Shown: positions 53,514 through 63,159, counted from the first letter of the stretch. The stretch: DNA of 64,000 bases from Allobosea sp. 117 (GCF_000702305.1 NZ_JNLC01000016.1:248001-312000); one strand, 5' to 3'. Numbers and translations: made by a program. The notes: generated from the letters alone by a model not told the origin.

Positions 53514-54530
53514 ATGGCGCCGTCTTCCTGCGCCCTGGCGCTTTCGCTCGGCGAGCCGGCCGGCATCGGCCCCGATATCGCGCTGATGGCCTGGCACCGG
53601 CGCGAATCGAACGCCCTCCCCGCCTTCTTCATCACCGGCGACGCCGCCTGCCTGGAGCGCCGCGCCGTCCTGCTTGGTCTCCCGACCCCGATCGCGCCCT
53701 GCGCGCCGGAGGAGGCGCCCTCGCTGTTCGGGCGGACCCTGCCGGTCGTCTCCGCCGGGGCGCTCGCGACAGCCGCCCCGGGCAGGCCCGACGCCACCAG
53801 CGCCGAGGCCGCGCGGGCGGCCATCGACCACGCCGTCGCCTGCGTGCAGCGAGGCGTCGCGGCGGCGCTCGTCACCAATCCCATCGCCAAGGCGGTGATG
53901 TATGGCGGCGGCTTCACCTTTCCCGGCCATACGGAATATCTCGCGCATCTCTCCGGCGACCCGACGCTGCGGCCGGTGATGATGCTGTGGTCGCCGGAGC
54001 TTGCCGTGGTGCCGGCGACGATCCACGTCCCGCTCGCCGAGGTGCCGCGCCTGCTCACCCGTGAGCTGCTGGTCGAGACCGGACGGATCACCGCGCGCGA
54101 CCTCGCGCGGCGCTTCGGCGTCGCCCGGCCCCGCCTCGTCTTCTGCGGCCTCAACCCGCATGCCGGCGAGGACGGCACCATCGGGCGGGAGGACGAGGAA
54201 GTGGTCCGCCCGGCCGTCGAGGCGCTATGCGCGGAGGGAACCGACGCGCGCGGGCCGGCGCCGGCGGACACGCTGTTCCATCCGGCGGCGCGCGCGACCT
54301 ATGACGCGGTGATCGGCGCTTATCACGACCAGGTGCTCGGGCCGATCAAGACCATCGCTTTCGAGAGCGCGGTGAACGTCACGCTCGGCCTGCCTTTCGT
54401 GCGCACCTCGCCGGACCACGGCACCGCTTTCGACATCGCCGGCAGCGGCCGCGCCGACCCATCGAGCCTGATCGCCGCCTTGAGGCTGGCGCGGCGCCTC
54501 GCCGATGCCGATGCGGAGGGCGCGCGGTGA
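53514..54530 (+). CDS. pdxA: 4-hydroxythreonine-4-phosphate dehydrogenase
   Basis: Encodes 338 residues. Vitamin B6 synthesis: oxidises 4-phosphohydroxy-threonine. Landmarks are [16 protein letters not shown] at the start, [23 protein letters not shown], metal ligands in [23 protein letters not shown], and [15 protein letters not shown] with [14 protein letters not shown]. Placed between surA and rsmA as in most proteobacteria. The rsmA start codon overlaps its stop (GTGA, 54527-54530). Confidence 0.95.
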   Translation: MAPSSCALALSLGEPAGIGPDIALMAWHRRESNALPAFFITGDAACLERRAVLLGLPTPIAPCAPEEAPSLFGRTLPVVSAGALATAAPGRPDATSAEAARAAIDHAVACVQRGVAAALVTNPIAKAVMYGGGFTFPGHTEYLAHLSGDPTLRPVMMLWSPELAVVPATIHVPLAEVPRLLTRELLVETGRITARDLARRFGVARPRLVFCGLNPHAGEDGTIGREDEEVVRPAVEALCAEGTDARGPAPADTLFHPAARATYDAVIGAYHDQVLGPIKTIAFESAVNVTLGLPFVRTSPDHGTAFDIAGSGRADPSSLIAALRLARRLADADAEGAR

Positions 54531-55411
54531 GCGCGATCGACGACCTGCCGCCCTTGCGCGAGGTCATCCGCACGCATGGCCTCTCCGCCCTCAAGTCGCT
54601 CGGCCAGAACTTCCTGCTCGACCTCAACCTGACCTCGCGCATCGCCCGCGCGGCGGGGGGGCTCGAGGGCGTCACGGTGATCGAGGTCGGGCCGGGCCCC
54701 GGCGGGCTCACGCGGGCGCTGCTGGCGCTCGGCGCGCGGCGGGTGGTGGCGATCGAGCGCGATTCGCGCTGCATCGCCGCCCTCGGCGAGGTCGCGGCGC
54801 ATTATCCCGGCCGGCTCGATATCGTCGAGGGCGACGCGCTGGCGACCGACATGGGCGCACTGGTGCCGGAAGGCGGACCGGTGCGGGTTGTCGCCAACCT
54901 GCCCTACAATATCGCGACGCCGCTGCTGATCGGCTGGCTCTCCGCCGAGCCCTGGCCGCCCTGGTACGAGAGCCTGACGCTGATGTTCCAGCGCGAGGTC
55001 GCGGAACGCATCGTCGCGGCGCCGGGCGACGACGCCTATGGTCGGCTCGGGGTGCTCACCGGCTGGCGGGCGCAGGCGAAGATCGCCTTCGACGTCGCCC
55101 CCTCCGCCTTCGTGCCGCCGCCTAAGGTGACCTCATCCGTCGTGCACATCGTGCCGCGCCCCGCTCCCCTGCCCTGCGAAAGGCGGACGCTGGAGCGGGT
55201 CACCGAGGCCGCCTTCGGCCAGCGCCGCAAGATGCTGCGCCAGAGCCTCAAGAGCCTCGGCGTTGACACCGCCGCCCTGCTGGAGGCGACGGGCATCACC
55301 CCGACCGCGCGGGCGGAGGAGATCCCGGTCGAGGGTTTCGTCGCCCTCGCCAATGCCTGGGTGGCGCTGCGCGCCCGCCCGCCGGCTAGTCCGCCTTCTC
55401 CGGCGCGGTGA
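54527..55411 (+). CDS. rsmA: 16S rRNA (adenine1518-N6/adenine1519-N6)-dimethyltransferase
   Basis: Encodes 294 residues. The SAM-binding motif [29 protein letters not shown] and the catalytic [11 protein letters not shown] mark KsgA/RsmA, with the family start [23 protein letters not shown]. Dimethylates two adjacent adenines in helix 45 during small-subunit maturation. GTG start inside the pdxA stop. Its last 26 bp overlap the 3' end of the convergent gmk gene (55386-55411). Confidence 0.96.
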   Translation: MSAIDDLPPLREVIRTHGLSALKSLGQNFLLDLNLTSRIARAAGGLEGVTVIEVGPGPGGLTRALLALGARRVVAIERDSRCIAALGEVAAHYPGRLDIVEGDALATDMGALVPEGGPVRVVANLPYNIATPLLIGWLSAEPWPPWYESLTLMFQREVAERIVAAPGDDAYGRLGVLTGWRAQAKIAFDVAPSAFVPPPKVTSSVVHIVPRPAPLPCERRTLERVTEAAFGQRRKMLRQSLKSLGVDTAALLEATGITPTARAEEIPVEGFVALANAWVALRARPPASPPSPAR

Positions 55412-56090
55412 GCGCGGCGAGCTCCTTGTCCAGCCGGGCGATGATCGGCGGCAGGCCGAGCTGGCGCTCGCGGCGCAGCCGCTCTGCGGCGAGGATGTTC
55501 ACCAGGGCATGGAAGGTCGTGTCGAGGTCCTGATTGACCAGCACGTAGTCGTATTCCTGCCAGTGCTCGATCTCGATCCGGGCGTTCTTCAGCCGCTTCT
55601 CGATCACGCCGGAGGCGTCCTCGGCGCGGCGCTCCAGCCGCGTCTTCAGCTCGCTCGCCGAGGGCGGCAGGATGAACACGCCGACGATGTCGCTGCGCAC
55701 CTTCTCATAGAGCTGCAGCGTGCCCTGATAGTCGATGTCGAACAGCACGTCCTTGCCGGCCTTGAGCGCCTCGTCGACCGGCTCGCGCGGCGTGCCGTAG
55801 AAATTGCCGTGCACCTCGGCCCATTCGAGCAGGTCGCCGGTATCGCGCATGCGCTCGAAGCGCTCGCGGGTCAGGAAGTGATAGTGGATGCCGTCGACCT
55901 CGCTCGGGCGCCGCCCGCGCGTCGTCACCGAGACGGAGAGGTGCATCTCGGGATGCTCCTTCAGCAGCAGTTGGGCGAGCGTCGACTTGCCCGCCCCCGA
56001 AGGCGAGGACAGCACCAGCATGAGCCCGCGCCGGGCAATGGCGATCTCGGTCTTCGCCGGGCTCTTGGCAGGATTCTTGGCCGCGTTCAT
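55386..56090 (-). CDS. gmk: Guanylate kinase
   Basis: Encodes 234 residues from the ATG at 56090. P-loop [18 protein letters not shown], then the GMP-binding lid [19 protein letters not shown] and [11 protein letters not shown]. Converts GMP/dGMP to the diphosphate with ATP. Upstream is yicC, a usual neighbour: its stop is 5 bp before this ATG. A GTG at 56099 overlapping the yicC stop (GTGA) is an alternative start adding three residues. The final 26 bp overlap the convergent rsmA gene. Confidence 0.95.
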   Translation of the reverse strand: MNAAKNPAKSPAKTEIAIARRGLMLVLSSPSGAGKSTLAQLLLKEHPEMHLSVSVTTRGRRPSEVDGIHYHFLTRERFERMRDTGDLLEWAEVHGNFYGTPREPVDEALKAGKDVLFDIDYQGTLQLYEKVRSDIVGVFILPPSASELKTRLERRAEDASGVIEKRLKNARIEIEHWQEYDYVLVNQDLDTTFHALVNILAAERLRRERQLGLPPIIARLDKELAALTAPEKAD

Positions 56091-56095
56091 GCGCC

Positions 56096-56983
56096 TCACT
56101 CGATGTTCTGGACCTGCTCGCGGAACTGCTCGACGACGCTCTTCAATTCGAGGCCGATGGCGGTGAGCGAGACGTCATTCGCCTTGGAGCACAGCGTGTT
56201 GGTCTCCCGATTGAATTCCTGCGAGAGGAAATCCAGCTTGCGGCCGACCGCGCCGCTCTCGGCGATCATCGCCCGGGCGGCCGCCACATGGGCGACCAGC
56301 CGGTCGAGCTCCTCGCGCACATCGACCTTGGAGGCGATGAGGATCGCCTCCTGATGCAGCCGGTCGGCATCGAAACTGGCCCCCGTGTCGAGCAGGTTGC
56401 GGATCTGGTCGGCGAGCTTTGCTCTGATCGCCTCGGGCTTGCGCGCCGGGCAATGCTCGGCGGCGGCGGTGAGCCGGGCGATCTCGTCGAGCCGGCCGGC
56501 GAGCACCGCCGCCAGCGCCTCGCCTTCCGAGCGGCGCATGGCGGCGAGCTGGCCGAGCGCGATCTCGAATCCGGCGACGATGTCCTGCTCGGTCTGCCGG
56601 CGCTGCGCCTCGGTGTCCTCGGCCTCCGTCACCTCGATCACGCCCTTGATGCCGATCAGCGCATCCAGCGCCGGCGGCGGCGCGCCGATCTCGCCGGCGA
56701 CGCGGCCGATCGAGCCGACCAGCGCGCGCAGCACATCTTCGTTCACCTGCACATGGACCGCGGAATCCGCACGGGTCATCGCCAGATTCGCGGTGACATT
56801 GCCGCGCGCCAGCTTGCGGGCCGCACCCTGGCGCAGCACCGGCTCGATGCCGTCCCAGCCGGCCGGCAGGCGAAGACGCAGGTCGAGCCCCTTGCCGTTG
56901 ACCGACTTCAGCTCCCACGTCCAGCTCCATGCGCCGGAGATGCCGTGGCTCCGGGCGAAGCCGGTCATGCTGGTCAAGGCCAT
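56096..56983 (-). CDS. YicC/YloC family endoribonuclease
   Basis: Encodes 295 residues. Starts [14 protein letters not shown] (the family's SMTGFA signature), has [18 protein letters not shown] near residue 28 and ends with the conserved [49 protein letters not shown]. Members of this family cleave RNA and affect stationary-phase survival. The ATG at 56983 follows GGGGATGAG. Located between mltG and gmk on the same strand. Confidence 0.94.
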   Translation of the reverse strand: MALTSMTGFARSHGISGAWSWTWELKSVNGKGLDLRLRLPAGWDGIEPVLRQGAARKLARGNVTANLAMTRADSAVHVQVNEDVLRALVGSIGRVAGEIGAPPPALDALIGIKGVIEVTEAEDTEAQRRQTEQDIVAGFEIALGQLAAMRRSEGEALAAVLAGRLDEIARLTAAAEHCPARKPEAIRAKLADQIRNLLDTGASFDADRLHQEAILIASKVDVREELDRLVAHVAAARAMIAESGAVGRKLDFLSQEFNRETNTLCSKANDVSLTAIGLELKSVVEQFREQVQNIE

Positions 56984-57086
56984 TGGAATCTCATCCCCCT
57001 GCCCGGTTTGGGCGGGCGGACCATAGCGGCCGGGCCGGACTGCCTCAAGACGCCGGCGGCCTTCGCGGCCGGCTATGTGGACGGCG

Positions 57087-58271
57087 TCAGTTGACGGTGG
57101 GAGGCTTCGGCGCACCGGGCTTGGCATTGGCTCCCGGCTTCGGCGCCGCTGCCGGAGCGGCAGGCGTCTCGGGGGCGACCAGCGCGGGCGTGGCGCCGGT
57201 GGTGCCGCTCGTGCCGGCGGCGGCCTGGGAGGGATCGTTCTTCTGATCCTTCTCGATCTGCCGCCAGCGGGTCACGTTCCGGTTGTGCTGGTCCAGCGTC
57301 TCGGCGAAGACATGGCCGCCGGTGCCGTCAGCGACGAAATAGAGGTCCTTGGTCTTGGCGGGCCTGGCGACCGCCTCCAGCGAAGCGCGGCCGGGATTGC
57401 CGATCGGGCCGGGGGGCAGCCCGTCGATGGCGTAGGTGTTGAACGCCGTCGGCGTGGTGATGTCGGTGCGGGTGATGGGACGTTCCAGACGCCCCTTGCC
57501 GAGCACCAGCCCGTAGATGATGGTCGGGTCGGACTGCAGCCGCATCTTCTTGTTGAGGCGGTTGACGAACACCGCGGCGACGCGGTCGCGCTCGCCCGGC
57601 ACCGCCGTCTCCTTCTCCACGATAGAGGCGAGCACGACCAGTTCCTCGGGCGACTTCAGCGGCAGGTCGGGCGAGCGGGTCTCCCAGACCTCCTTCACGA
57701 TCTTCTGCTGCTCACGCGCCATGCGGCGCAGCATGTCGTCGCGCGTGGTTCCGCGCGTGACCTTGTAGGTCTCGGGCAGCAGCGAGCCCTCGCGCGGCGG
57801 CTGCCGCACCGTGCCGGTGAGCACGTCGGCCTGGGCGAGCCGTTCGACGATCTGCTCGGAGGTCAGCCCTTCGGGGATGGTGACGGTGTATTCGACGACC
57901 TTGCCGGAGACGATGGTGTCGAGCACCTGCCGGGTCGAGGCCTCGCGGGCGAAGGTATATTCGCCGGCCTTCAGCTTGGCGGAGGCCCGGTTGCCCAGCG
58001 CCGCCGCGACGAACACCCATTTGTCGCGGATCACGCCCTTGTCGACGAGGATGTCCGCGATCTCGAGCGTGCCGGTCTGCTCCGGAATCACCACATTGGT
58101 GTCCTGCGCCAGCGGCCCGGGCGCCTCGTAGCGCGCCTTGCCGAGCCACAGCGCACCGCCGCCGATGACGATGGCCGCGAGCAGCAGCGTGAACAAGGCA
58201 TTCCCGGCAATGATCAGCGGGTGGTGAGCGCGCCGGGAGTGGCGGGCATTTCTGGTACCGTCGTCGGTCAT
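57087..58271 (-). CDS. mltG: Endolytic murein transglycosylase MltG
   Basis: Encodes 394 residues. One N-terminal membrane anchor (LIIAGNALFTLLLAAIVIGGGALWL, about 19-43), a LysM-like subdomain, then the YceG catalytic domain with LLPETYKVTRGTT, LASIVEKETAVPGERDRVAAVFVNRLNKKMRLQSDPTIIYG (the catalytic Glu is in VEKET) and NTYAIDGLPPGPIGNPGRASLEA. Cuts nascent glycan strands at the inner membrane. The C-terminal 55 residues are an Ala/Pro/Gly-rich tail. It follows fabF, the common arrangement; a GC hairpin between them may lower its transcription. Confidence 0.94.
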   Translation of the reverse strand: MTDDGTRNARHSRRAHHPLIIAGNALFTLLLAAIVIGGGALWLGKARYEAPGPLAQDTNVVIPEQTGTLEIADILVDKGVIRDKWVFVAAALGNRASAKLKAGEYTFAREASTRQVLDTIVSGKVVEYTVTIPEGLTSEQIVERLAQADVLTGTVRQPPREGSLLPETYKVTRGTTRDDMLRRMAREQQKIVKEVWETRSPDLPLKSPEELVVLASIVEKETAVPGERDRVAAVFVNRLNKKMRLQSDPTIIYGLVLGKGRLERPITRTDITTPTAFNTYAIDGLPPGPIGNPGRASLEAVARPAKTKDLYFVADGTGGHVFAETLDQHNRNVTRWRQIEKDQKNDPSQAAAGTSGTTGATPALVAPETPAAPAAAPKPGANAKPGAPKPPTVN

Positions 58272-58365
58272 GAAGGGCCTCGCGTGACGAGCGCGGGCAG
58301 CGCAACGCGCAGGCAGACTAACGGCGAATGTGGCGAAAGCGGGAGCGACTGCCGCAAGGGGAGAA

Positions 58366-58389
58366 GGGCGGGCACGCTTCGTCCCGCCC
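58366..58389 (-). terminator. GC hairpin between fabF and mltG
   Basis: GGGCGGG-N10-CCCGCCC with TTCTC after it on the minus strand, 6 bp past the fabF stop. A weak intrinsic terminator or attenuator. Confidence 0.4.
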
Positions 58390-58394
58390 CGTCG

Positions 58395-59657
58395 TCAGTT
58401 CGCGTAACGCCGGAAAACCAGCGAGGCGTTGGTGCCGCCGAAGCCGAAGGAGTTCGAGAGCACCGTATCGATGTTGCGCTCGCGCGGCGTGTGCGGCACC
58501 AGATCGATCGGCGTATCGACCGACGGATTGTCGAGATTGATCGTCGCGGGAGCGACCTGATCGCGAATCGCCAGCAGCGAGAAGATCGCCTCCACGGCGC
58601 CAGCGGCACCAAGCAGATGGCCGATCGCCGACTTGGTAGAGGACATCGAGACGCGCGCCGCGTTGTTGCCCAGCAGGCGCTGCACCGCCGCGAGCTCGAT
58701 CGCGTCCGCCATGGTCGAGGTGCCGTGAGCGTTGATGTAGTCGATGTCGGCGGACGTGATGCCGGCGCGCTTCAACGCCGCCTGCATGCAGCGATAGGCG
58801 CCGTCGCCGTCCTCAGCCGGAGCGGTGATGTGATAGGCATCGCCCGACATGCCGTAGCCGACGACCTCGCCATAGATCTTGGCGCCGCGCGCGAGCGCGT
58901 GGTCGAGCGCCTCCACCACGACCACCCCGGCCCCCTCGCCCATCACGAAGCCGTCGCGGTCCCGGTCATACGGGCGCGAGGCCTTCTCGGGCGTATCGTT
59001 GTAGCTCGTCGAGAGTGCGCGGCAGGCGGCGAAGCCGGCCATGGCGAGCCGGTTGATCGGCGATTCTGTGCCGCCGGCGACCATCACGTCGGCATCCCCG
59101 AACGCCACCAGGCGCGCAGCGTCACCGATGGCATGTGCACCGGTCGAGCAGGCGGTGACCACCGCATGATTCGGCCCCTTGAGGCCGTGGGCGATGGAGA
59201 CATAGCCGCCGGCGAGGTTGATCAGCCGGCCGGGAATGAAGAAAGGCGAGACGCGGCGCGGTCCCCGCTCCTGAAGCAGCAGGCTGGTCTCCGCGATGCC
59301 CTGCAGGCCGCCGATGCCGGAGCCGATGAGCACGCCGGTGGCGCACTGGTCGTCATAGGAGCTCGGATGCCAGCCGGCGTCGTCGAGCGCCTGCGTCGCC
59401 GCCGCCATGGCGTAGACGATGAACTCGTCGACCTTGCGCTGCTCCTTGGGCTCCATCCACTGATCGGGATTGAAGGAGCCGTCCGAACCATCGCCGCGCG
59501 GAATCTGGCAGGCGATCTTGGCCGGCAGATCGGAGACCTCGAAATTCTCGACGCGGCCTGCGCCGCTCTCGCCGGCCAGAAGCCGCTTCCACGTGGTCTC
59601 GACGCCGCATCCGAGCGGCGTCACCATGCCGAGGCCGGTGACGACGACGCGCCTCAT
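58395..59657 (-). CDS. fabF: 3-oxoacyl-[acyl-carrier-protein] synthase II
   Basis: Encodes 420 residues. Starts MRRVVVTGLGMVTPLG. The Cys-His-His triad is visible: C170 in VVTACSTGAHAIG, H311 in NAHGTSTMAD, H347 in SAIGHLLGAAGAVEA. Condenses acyl-ACP with malonyl-ACP during fatty acid elongation. Lies 76 bp after acpP on the same strand, separated from it by an attenuator-like hairpin (59682-59722). Confidence 0.97.
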   Translation of the reverse strand: MRRVVVTGLGMVTPLGCGVETTWKRLLAGESGAGRVENFEVSDLPAKIACQIPRGDGSDGSFNPDQWMEPKEQRKVDEFIVYAMAAATQALDDAGWHPSSYDDQCATGVLIGSGIGGLQGIAETSLLLQERGPRRVSPFFIPGRLINLAGGYVSIAHGLKGPNHAVVTACSTGAHAIGDAARLVAFGDADVMVAGGTESPINRLAMAGFAACRALSTSYNDTPEKASRPYDRDRDGFVMGEGAGVVVVEALDHALARGAKIYGEVVGYGMSGDAYHITAPAEDGDGAYRCMQAALKRAGITSADIDYINAHGTSTMADAIELAAVQRLLGNNAARVSMSSTKSAIGHLLGAAGAVEAIFSLLAIRDQVAPATINLDNPSVDTPIDLVPHTPRERNIDTVLSNSFGFGGTNASLVFRRYAN

Positions 59658-59681
59658 CCGCTATCTCCGGAGCACTGGAAC

Positions 59682-59722
59682 AAAGGGGCCAGCCGCGGCG
59701 GGAACCGGCGCCGCGGCGGCCC
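59682..59722 (-). terminator. Terminator/attenuator between acpP and fabF
   Basis: On the minus strand GGGCCGCCGCGGC pairs with GCCGCGGC-T-GGCCC (one bulged T) across about 10 nt, followed by CTTTGTT. Expected to stop a fraction of transcripts, so acpP would be made in excess over fabF. Confidence 0.65.
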
Positions 59723-59733
59723 TGGCAGCCTGT

Positions 59734-59970
59734 TCAGGCCGCGTTCTTCTCAAGGAACTTGATGGCGTCGCCGACCGTCAGGATGGTCTCGGCGGCGTCG
59801 TCGGGGATCTCGCAGTTGAAGGCCTCTTCGAAGGCCATGACCAGCTCGACAGTGTCGAGGCTGTCCGCGCCGAGGTCGTCGATGAAGCTCGCATTCTCGG
59901 TGACCTTGTCGGGCTCGACGCCCAGGTGCTCGGCCACAATCTTCTTCACGCGCTCGGCAATATCGCTCAT
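59734..59970 (-). CDS. acpP: Acyl carrier protein
   Basis: Encodes 78 residues, strongly acidic. The 4'-phosphopantetheine attachment site is S37 in [19 protein letters not shown]. Carries growing acyl chains in fatty acid and lipid A synthesis. Located between fabG and fabF, but flanked by hairpin terminators on both sides (60153-60189 upstream, 59682-59722 downstream). It should therefore have its own strong promoter in 59971-60150. Confidence 0.98.
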   Translation of the reverse strand: MSDIAERVKKIVAEHLGVEPDKVTENASFIDDLGADSLDTVELVMAFEEAFNCEIPDDAAETILTVGDAIKFLEKNAA

Positions 59971-60152
59971 AGGTCCACCCTCGTCCGTATCCGGAGGTTC
60001 GCTACTGTTTCAGATGCCCCACCGTGCCGACAAGGCCCGGCGGGAGGCCCTTTTTCCTATCCCGTTTTCTCGGGACTTACCGGATTTGCGGCTCACTGCC
60101 GCGACGTCCGACCCCAGTGAGCCGAGGCGGTCGTTAGCACACTTCATCCGGC

Positions 60153-60189
60153 AAAACCAGCGCTCCACCCGGGCGGGCGGAAGCGCCGG
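60153..60189 (-). terminator. Rho-independent terminator of fabG
   Basis: A two-part stem on the minus strand: CCGGCGCT/AGCGCTGG and, inside it, CCGCCC/GGGTGG with loop GCCC (single G-U pairs in each), followed by TTTT. It starts 17 bp past the fabG stop and isolates acpP from upstream transcription. Confidence 0.8.
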
Positions 60190-60205
60190 AATCTCTTGAC
60201 TCCAG

Positions 60206-60943
60206 CTAGATCATCGCCATTCCGCCGTTGACGTGCAGGGTCTGCCCGGTGACGTAGGCGGCCTCGTCGGAGGCAAGGTAGACCGCTGCCGCCGCGATGT
60301 CCTCCGGCGAGCCCAGCCGACCGGCCGGCACGGAGCCCAGAATGACGTCGCGCTGCTTCTCGTTCAGCACGTCGGTCATCGGGGTGGCGATGAAGCCGGG
60401 GGCGATGCAGTTCACCGTCACGTTGCGCGCCGCCACTTCCTGGGCGAGCGCCTTCGACATGCCGATCATGCCGGCCTTGGCGGCGGCATAGTTGCCCTGC
60501 CCGGCATTGCCGGTGACGCCGACGATCGAGGTGATGCCGATGATGCGGCCGGTGCGCCGGCGCATCATCGAGCGCGCCGCGGCCCGCGACAGGCGGAAGC
60601 CGGCGGTGAGGTTCACCGCGATCACGGTGTCCCACGCCTCGTCGGAGATACGCACGAATAGCGCGTCGCGGGTGATGCCGGCATTGTTGACGAGGATATC
60701 GAGCGGGCCGAGCGCCTCCTCGGCGGCGGGCACCAGCTTCTCGACCTCCTCGGCCTTCGACAGGTCGCAGGGAAGCACCTTCACCCGCTCGCCAAGCTCG
60801 CCGGCGAGCCCGTCCAACACCTCGCGGCGGGTGCCGGAAACGGCGACGGTGGCGCCTTGCCGGTGCAGGGCGACGGCGATGGCGCGGCCGATGCCGCCGG
60901 TGGCGCCGGTAACGAGAGCGGTCTTGCCGGTGAGATCGAACAT
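60206..60943 (-). CDS. fabG: 3-oxoacyl-[acyl-carrier-protein] reductase
   Basis: Encodes 245 residues, a short-chain dehydrogenase: NADPH site VTGATGGIGRAIA (11-23), NNAG (86-89), and catalytic N111, S139, Y152, K156 (ITSIVGVTGNAGQGNYAAAKAGM). Reduces beta-ketoacyl-ACP. It lies 11 bp after fabD and upstream of acpP, from which it is separated by a strong terminator. Confidence 0.97.
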   Translation of the reverse strand: MFDLTGKTALVTGATGGIGRAIAVALHRQGATVAVSGTRREVLDGLAGELGERVKVLPCDLSKAEEVEKLVPAAEEALGPLDILVNNAGITRDALFVRISDEAWDTVIAVNLTAGFRLSRAAARSMMRRRTGRIIGITSIVGVTGNAGQGNYAAAKAGMIGMSKALAQEVAARNVTVNCIAPGFIATPMTDVLNEKQRDVILGSVPAGRLGSPEDIAAAAVYLASDEAAYVTGQTLHVNGGMAMI

Positions 60944-60954
60944 AGGAGCTTTCC

Positions 60955-61905
60955 TCAGACGCTGGCGCGGGCGGCGGCGAAGGCGGCCACCTCGTCCGGC
61001 TGACCGACATTGGAGACGGCGATGTCGCGCGCTATGCGCTTGACGAGGCCGGAGAGCACCTTGCCGGTGCCGACTTCGACCGCGCGGTCGACGCCCTCAG
61101 CCGACATAAACAGCACGGATTCGCGCCAGCGCACGGTGCCGGTCACCTGCCGGACCAGCAGGTCGCGAATCTCGGCCGGTGCGGTTACCGGGCGCGCCGT
61201 CACATTGGCGACGACCGGCACCACCGGCGCCTTCAGCTCGACTCTGGCGAGCGCCTCGCGCATGGCCTCGCCCGCCGAGGCTATCAGCCGGCAGTGGAAT
61301 GGCGCGGAAACCGGTAGCAACACGGCGCGCATCGCGCCCTCGCGCTTGGCGATCTCCATGGCGCGGGCCACCGCACCGGCATGACCTGAGACCACCACCT
61401 GGCCGGAGCCGTTGTCGTTGGCGATGTCGCAGACCTCATCGCCCGCCGCCTCGGCGGCCACCGCGACGACCTTCTCGTAGTCGAGGCCGAGAATGGCGGC
61501 CATGGCACCGACGCCGACCGGAACCGCGCTCTGCATGGCGGTACCGCGCAGGCGCAGCAGTCGCGCCGCGTCGGCAACCGTGAAGGTGCCGGCGGCGGCG
61601 AGCGCCGAATATTCCCCGAGCGAATGGCCGGCGACGAAGGCGGCGTCACGCTTCAGATCGAGCCCCGCCTCGTCCTCGAGCGCGCGGATCGCGGCGAGCG
61701 AGGTCGCCATCAGTGCCGGCTGGGCGTTGGCGGTCAGCGTCAGCGTCTCGACGGGGCCTTCCCACATGACGCTGGACAGCTTCTCGCCCAGCGCCTCGTC
61801 GACTTCCTCGAAGACCGCGCGCGCGACGGCGAAGTTCTCGGCCAGCGCCTTGCCCATGCCGACGGCCTGGCTGCCCTGGCCGGGGAAGATGAAGGCAGTG
61901 CTCAT
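60955..61905 (-). CDS. fabD: Malonyl-CoA:ACP transacylase
   Basis: Encodes 316 residues. FIFPGQGSQAVGMGK at the start, nucleophile S95 in VAGHSLGEYSAL, partner His H204 in VSAPFHCRLI, and GQVVVSGHAGAV. Transfers malonyl groups to ACP. First gene of the fabD-fabG-acpP-fabF-mltG-yicC-gmk set. The ATG at 61905 gives the usual MSTAFIFPGQGSQ start. Confidence 0.97.
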   Translation of the reverse strand: MSTAFIFPGQGSQAVGMGKALAENFAVARAVFEEVDEALGEKLSSVMWEGPVETLTLTANAQPALMATSLAAIRALEDEAGLDLKRDAAFVAGHSLGEYSALAAAGTFTVADAARLLRLRGTAMQSAVPVGVGAMAAILGLDYEKVVAVAAEAAGDEVCDIANDNGSGQVVVSGHAGAVARAMEIAKREGAMRAVLLPVSAPFHCRLIASAGEAMREALARVELKAPVVPVVANVTARPVTAPAEIRDLLVRQVTGTVRWRESVLFMSAEGVDRAVEVGTGKVLSGLVKRIARDIAVSNVGQPDEVAAFAAARASV

Positions 61906-62321
61906 GCGGGACGTTTCCGGACCGTTAATGAATTGGGTCCGGGGAGGAACACTGACCGGCGCCCCATGTCAAGCGTGGCCGGCCGACGTCTTGCCAGGCA
62001 TGTGATCGCGACGGAGGATCGCCGCTGTCCGAGGGGGCGCCATCGGGACGACCTGGACCCGCGCCTTCCCGGCTCCCGGCGCCTCACCACCCCCTCTTGC
62101 CTTGCATTCCGGGCGTTTTCGCGTATAAGCGCGCGCATCGTCAGTCCCGGCCGGGGGCTGAACGGACGGTCGTGCTCGTTCGCGCGACAGGCTCTCCCGC
62201 AGATCCGCCGTCCCGTGTCCCCGCCTTCGAGATTGTTTCGAGCCTTTCCGCGAGGCTCGAAGGGCTCGCCGCCGGGAGGACGACCCGCAATGGTGCGGAA
62301 CATTAGGAAAGGCAACGGGAC
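61906..62321. other. Divergent region between fabD and rpsF
   Basis: 416 bp without a gene. A promoter for rpsF is suggested by TTGCAT (62102-62107), 16 bp, TATAAG (62124-62129), which gives a leader of about 190 nt. Near the rpsF start a hairpin CCGCA-ATGG-TGCGG (62285-62298) precedes AGGAAAGG. It may be part of the S6:S18-binding leader known from other bacteria, but I cannot confirm that fold. Confidence 0.45.
62102..62129 (+). promoter_or_regulatory. Predicted promoter of rpsF-rpsR
   Basis: TTGCAT and TATAAG with 16-bp spacing, the best sigma-70-like pair in the region, oriented toward rpsF. Confidence 0.45.
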
Positions 62322-62813
62322 ATGGCTCTCTACGAGCATGTTTTCCTCGCGCGCCAGGACGTGACGGCGCAGCAGGTCGAGGAAATGACCGCCCGCTTTA
62401 AGGGCGTGATCGAGGCGAATGGCGGTACGGTCGGCAAGGCCGAGTACTGGGGCGTCAAGACGCTCACCTACCGCATCCGCAAGAACCGCAAGGCGCACTT
62501 CTCGCTGCTCAACATCGACGCCCCGGCGGCCGCAGTGGCCGAGATGGAGCGCCAGATGGGTATCGACGAGGACGTGCTGCGCTTCCTTACCATCCGCGTC
62601 GACGCGCTCGAGGACGGCCCGTCCGTGATGCTGCAGAAGCGCGACCGCGACGATCGCGGCGAGCGCGGCTTCGGTGATCGCGGCTTCGGCGGCGACCGCG
62701 GCTTCGGCGGAGGCGGACGCGGCTTCGGCGGCGACCGTGATCGTGGCGACCGTGGTGATCGCGGCCCGCGCCGTGATCGTGATGAAGCTCCTTCGAACGT
62801 GGAGGCCGAGTGA
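62322..62813 (+). CDS. rpsF: 30S ribosomal protein S6 with RG/FG-rich C-terminal extension
   Basis: Encodes 163 residues. Residues 1-95 are S6 ([70 protein letters not shown]). Residues about 105-163 form a low-complexity tail with four RGFG units and many Arg/Asp/Gly, encoded by imperfect DNA repeats. Long basic/acidic tails on S6 are usual in alphaproteobacteria, though the sequence varies. S6 binds 16S rRNA with S18. The stop overlaps the rpsR start (TGATG). Confidence 0.96.
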   Translation: MALYEHVFLARQDVTAQQVEEMTARFKGVIEANGGTVGKAEYWGVKTLTYRIRKNRKAHFSLLNIDAPAAAVAEMERQMGIDEDVLRFLTIRVDALEDGPSVMLQKRDRDDRGERGFGDRGFGGDRGFGGGGRGFGGDRDRGDRGDRGPRRDRDEAPSNVEAE

Positions 62814-63076
62814 TGGCTCTGGGTCCTACGGGCGGTTCGTCCGCCGGCGGCGCGCGCCGTCCCTTCTTCCGTCGTCGCAAGACCTGCCCGTTCTCCGGCG
62901 CCAATGCGCCGAAGATCGATTACAAGGATGTGCGGCTGCTGCAGCGCTACATCTCCGAGCGCGGCAAGATCGTGCCCTCGCGCATCACGGCGGTCTCCGC
63001 CAAGAAGCAGCGCGAGCTCGCCCAGGCGATCAAGCGCGCCCGCTTCCTCGGGCTGCTGCCCTTCGTGATCCGCTGA
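62813..63076 (+). CDS. rpsR: 30S ribosomal protein S18
   Basis: Encodes 87 residues. The S18 core is [71 protein letters not shown]. Starts at the ATG overlapping the rpsF stop by one base, so co-translated with its assembly partner S6. The cysteine in KTCPFSG is a single remnant of the zinc-binding form. Confidence 0.97.
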   Translation: MALGPTGGSSAGGARRPFFRRRKTCPFSGANAPKIDYKDVRLLQRYISERGKIVPSRITAVSAKKQRELAQAIKRARFLGLLPFVIR

Positions 63077-63132
63077 TCGCGAGTCGATTCAGGCACCTCG
63101 GCCTGAAAGCTGAGACAGCGCTTTAGAGTTTC

Positions 63133-63159
63133 GTTCCCGGCCGGGTGCCGGGAACCCTT
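63133..63159 (+). terminator. Hairpin between rpsR and the DUF2232 gene
   Basis: GTTCCCGGC-CGGGT-GCCGGGAAC, a perfect 9-bp stem, followed by CCTTTG. The short T-run suggests partial termination, lowering expression of the downstream membrane protein relative to the ribosomal proteins. Confidence 0.5.

Noticed and set aside
57075-59762. Open frame of 895 codons on the plus strand across mltG and fabF
   Set aside because: Antisense shadow of two well-defined genes; low-complexity composition and no plausible start region.
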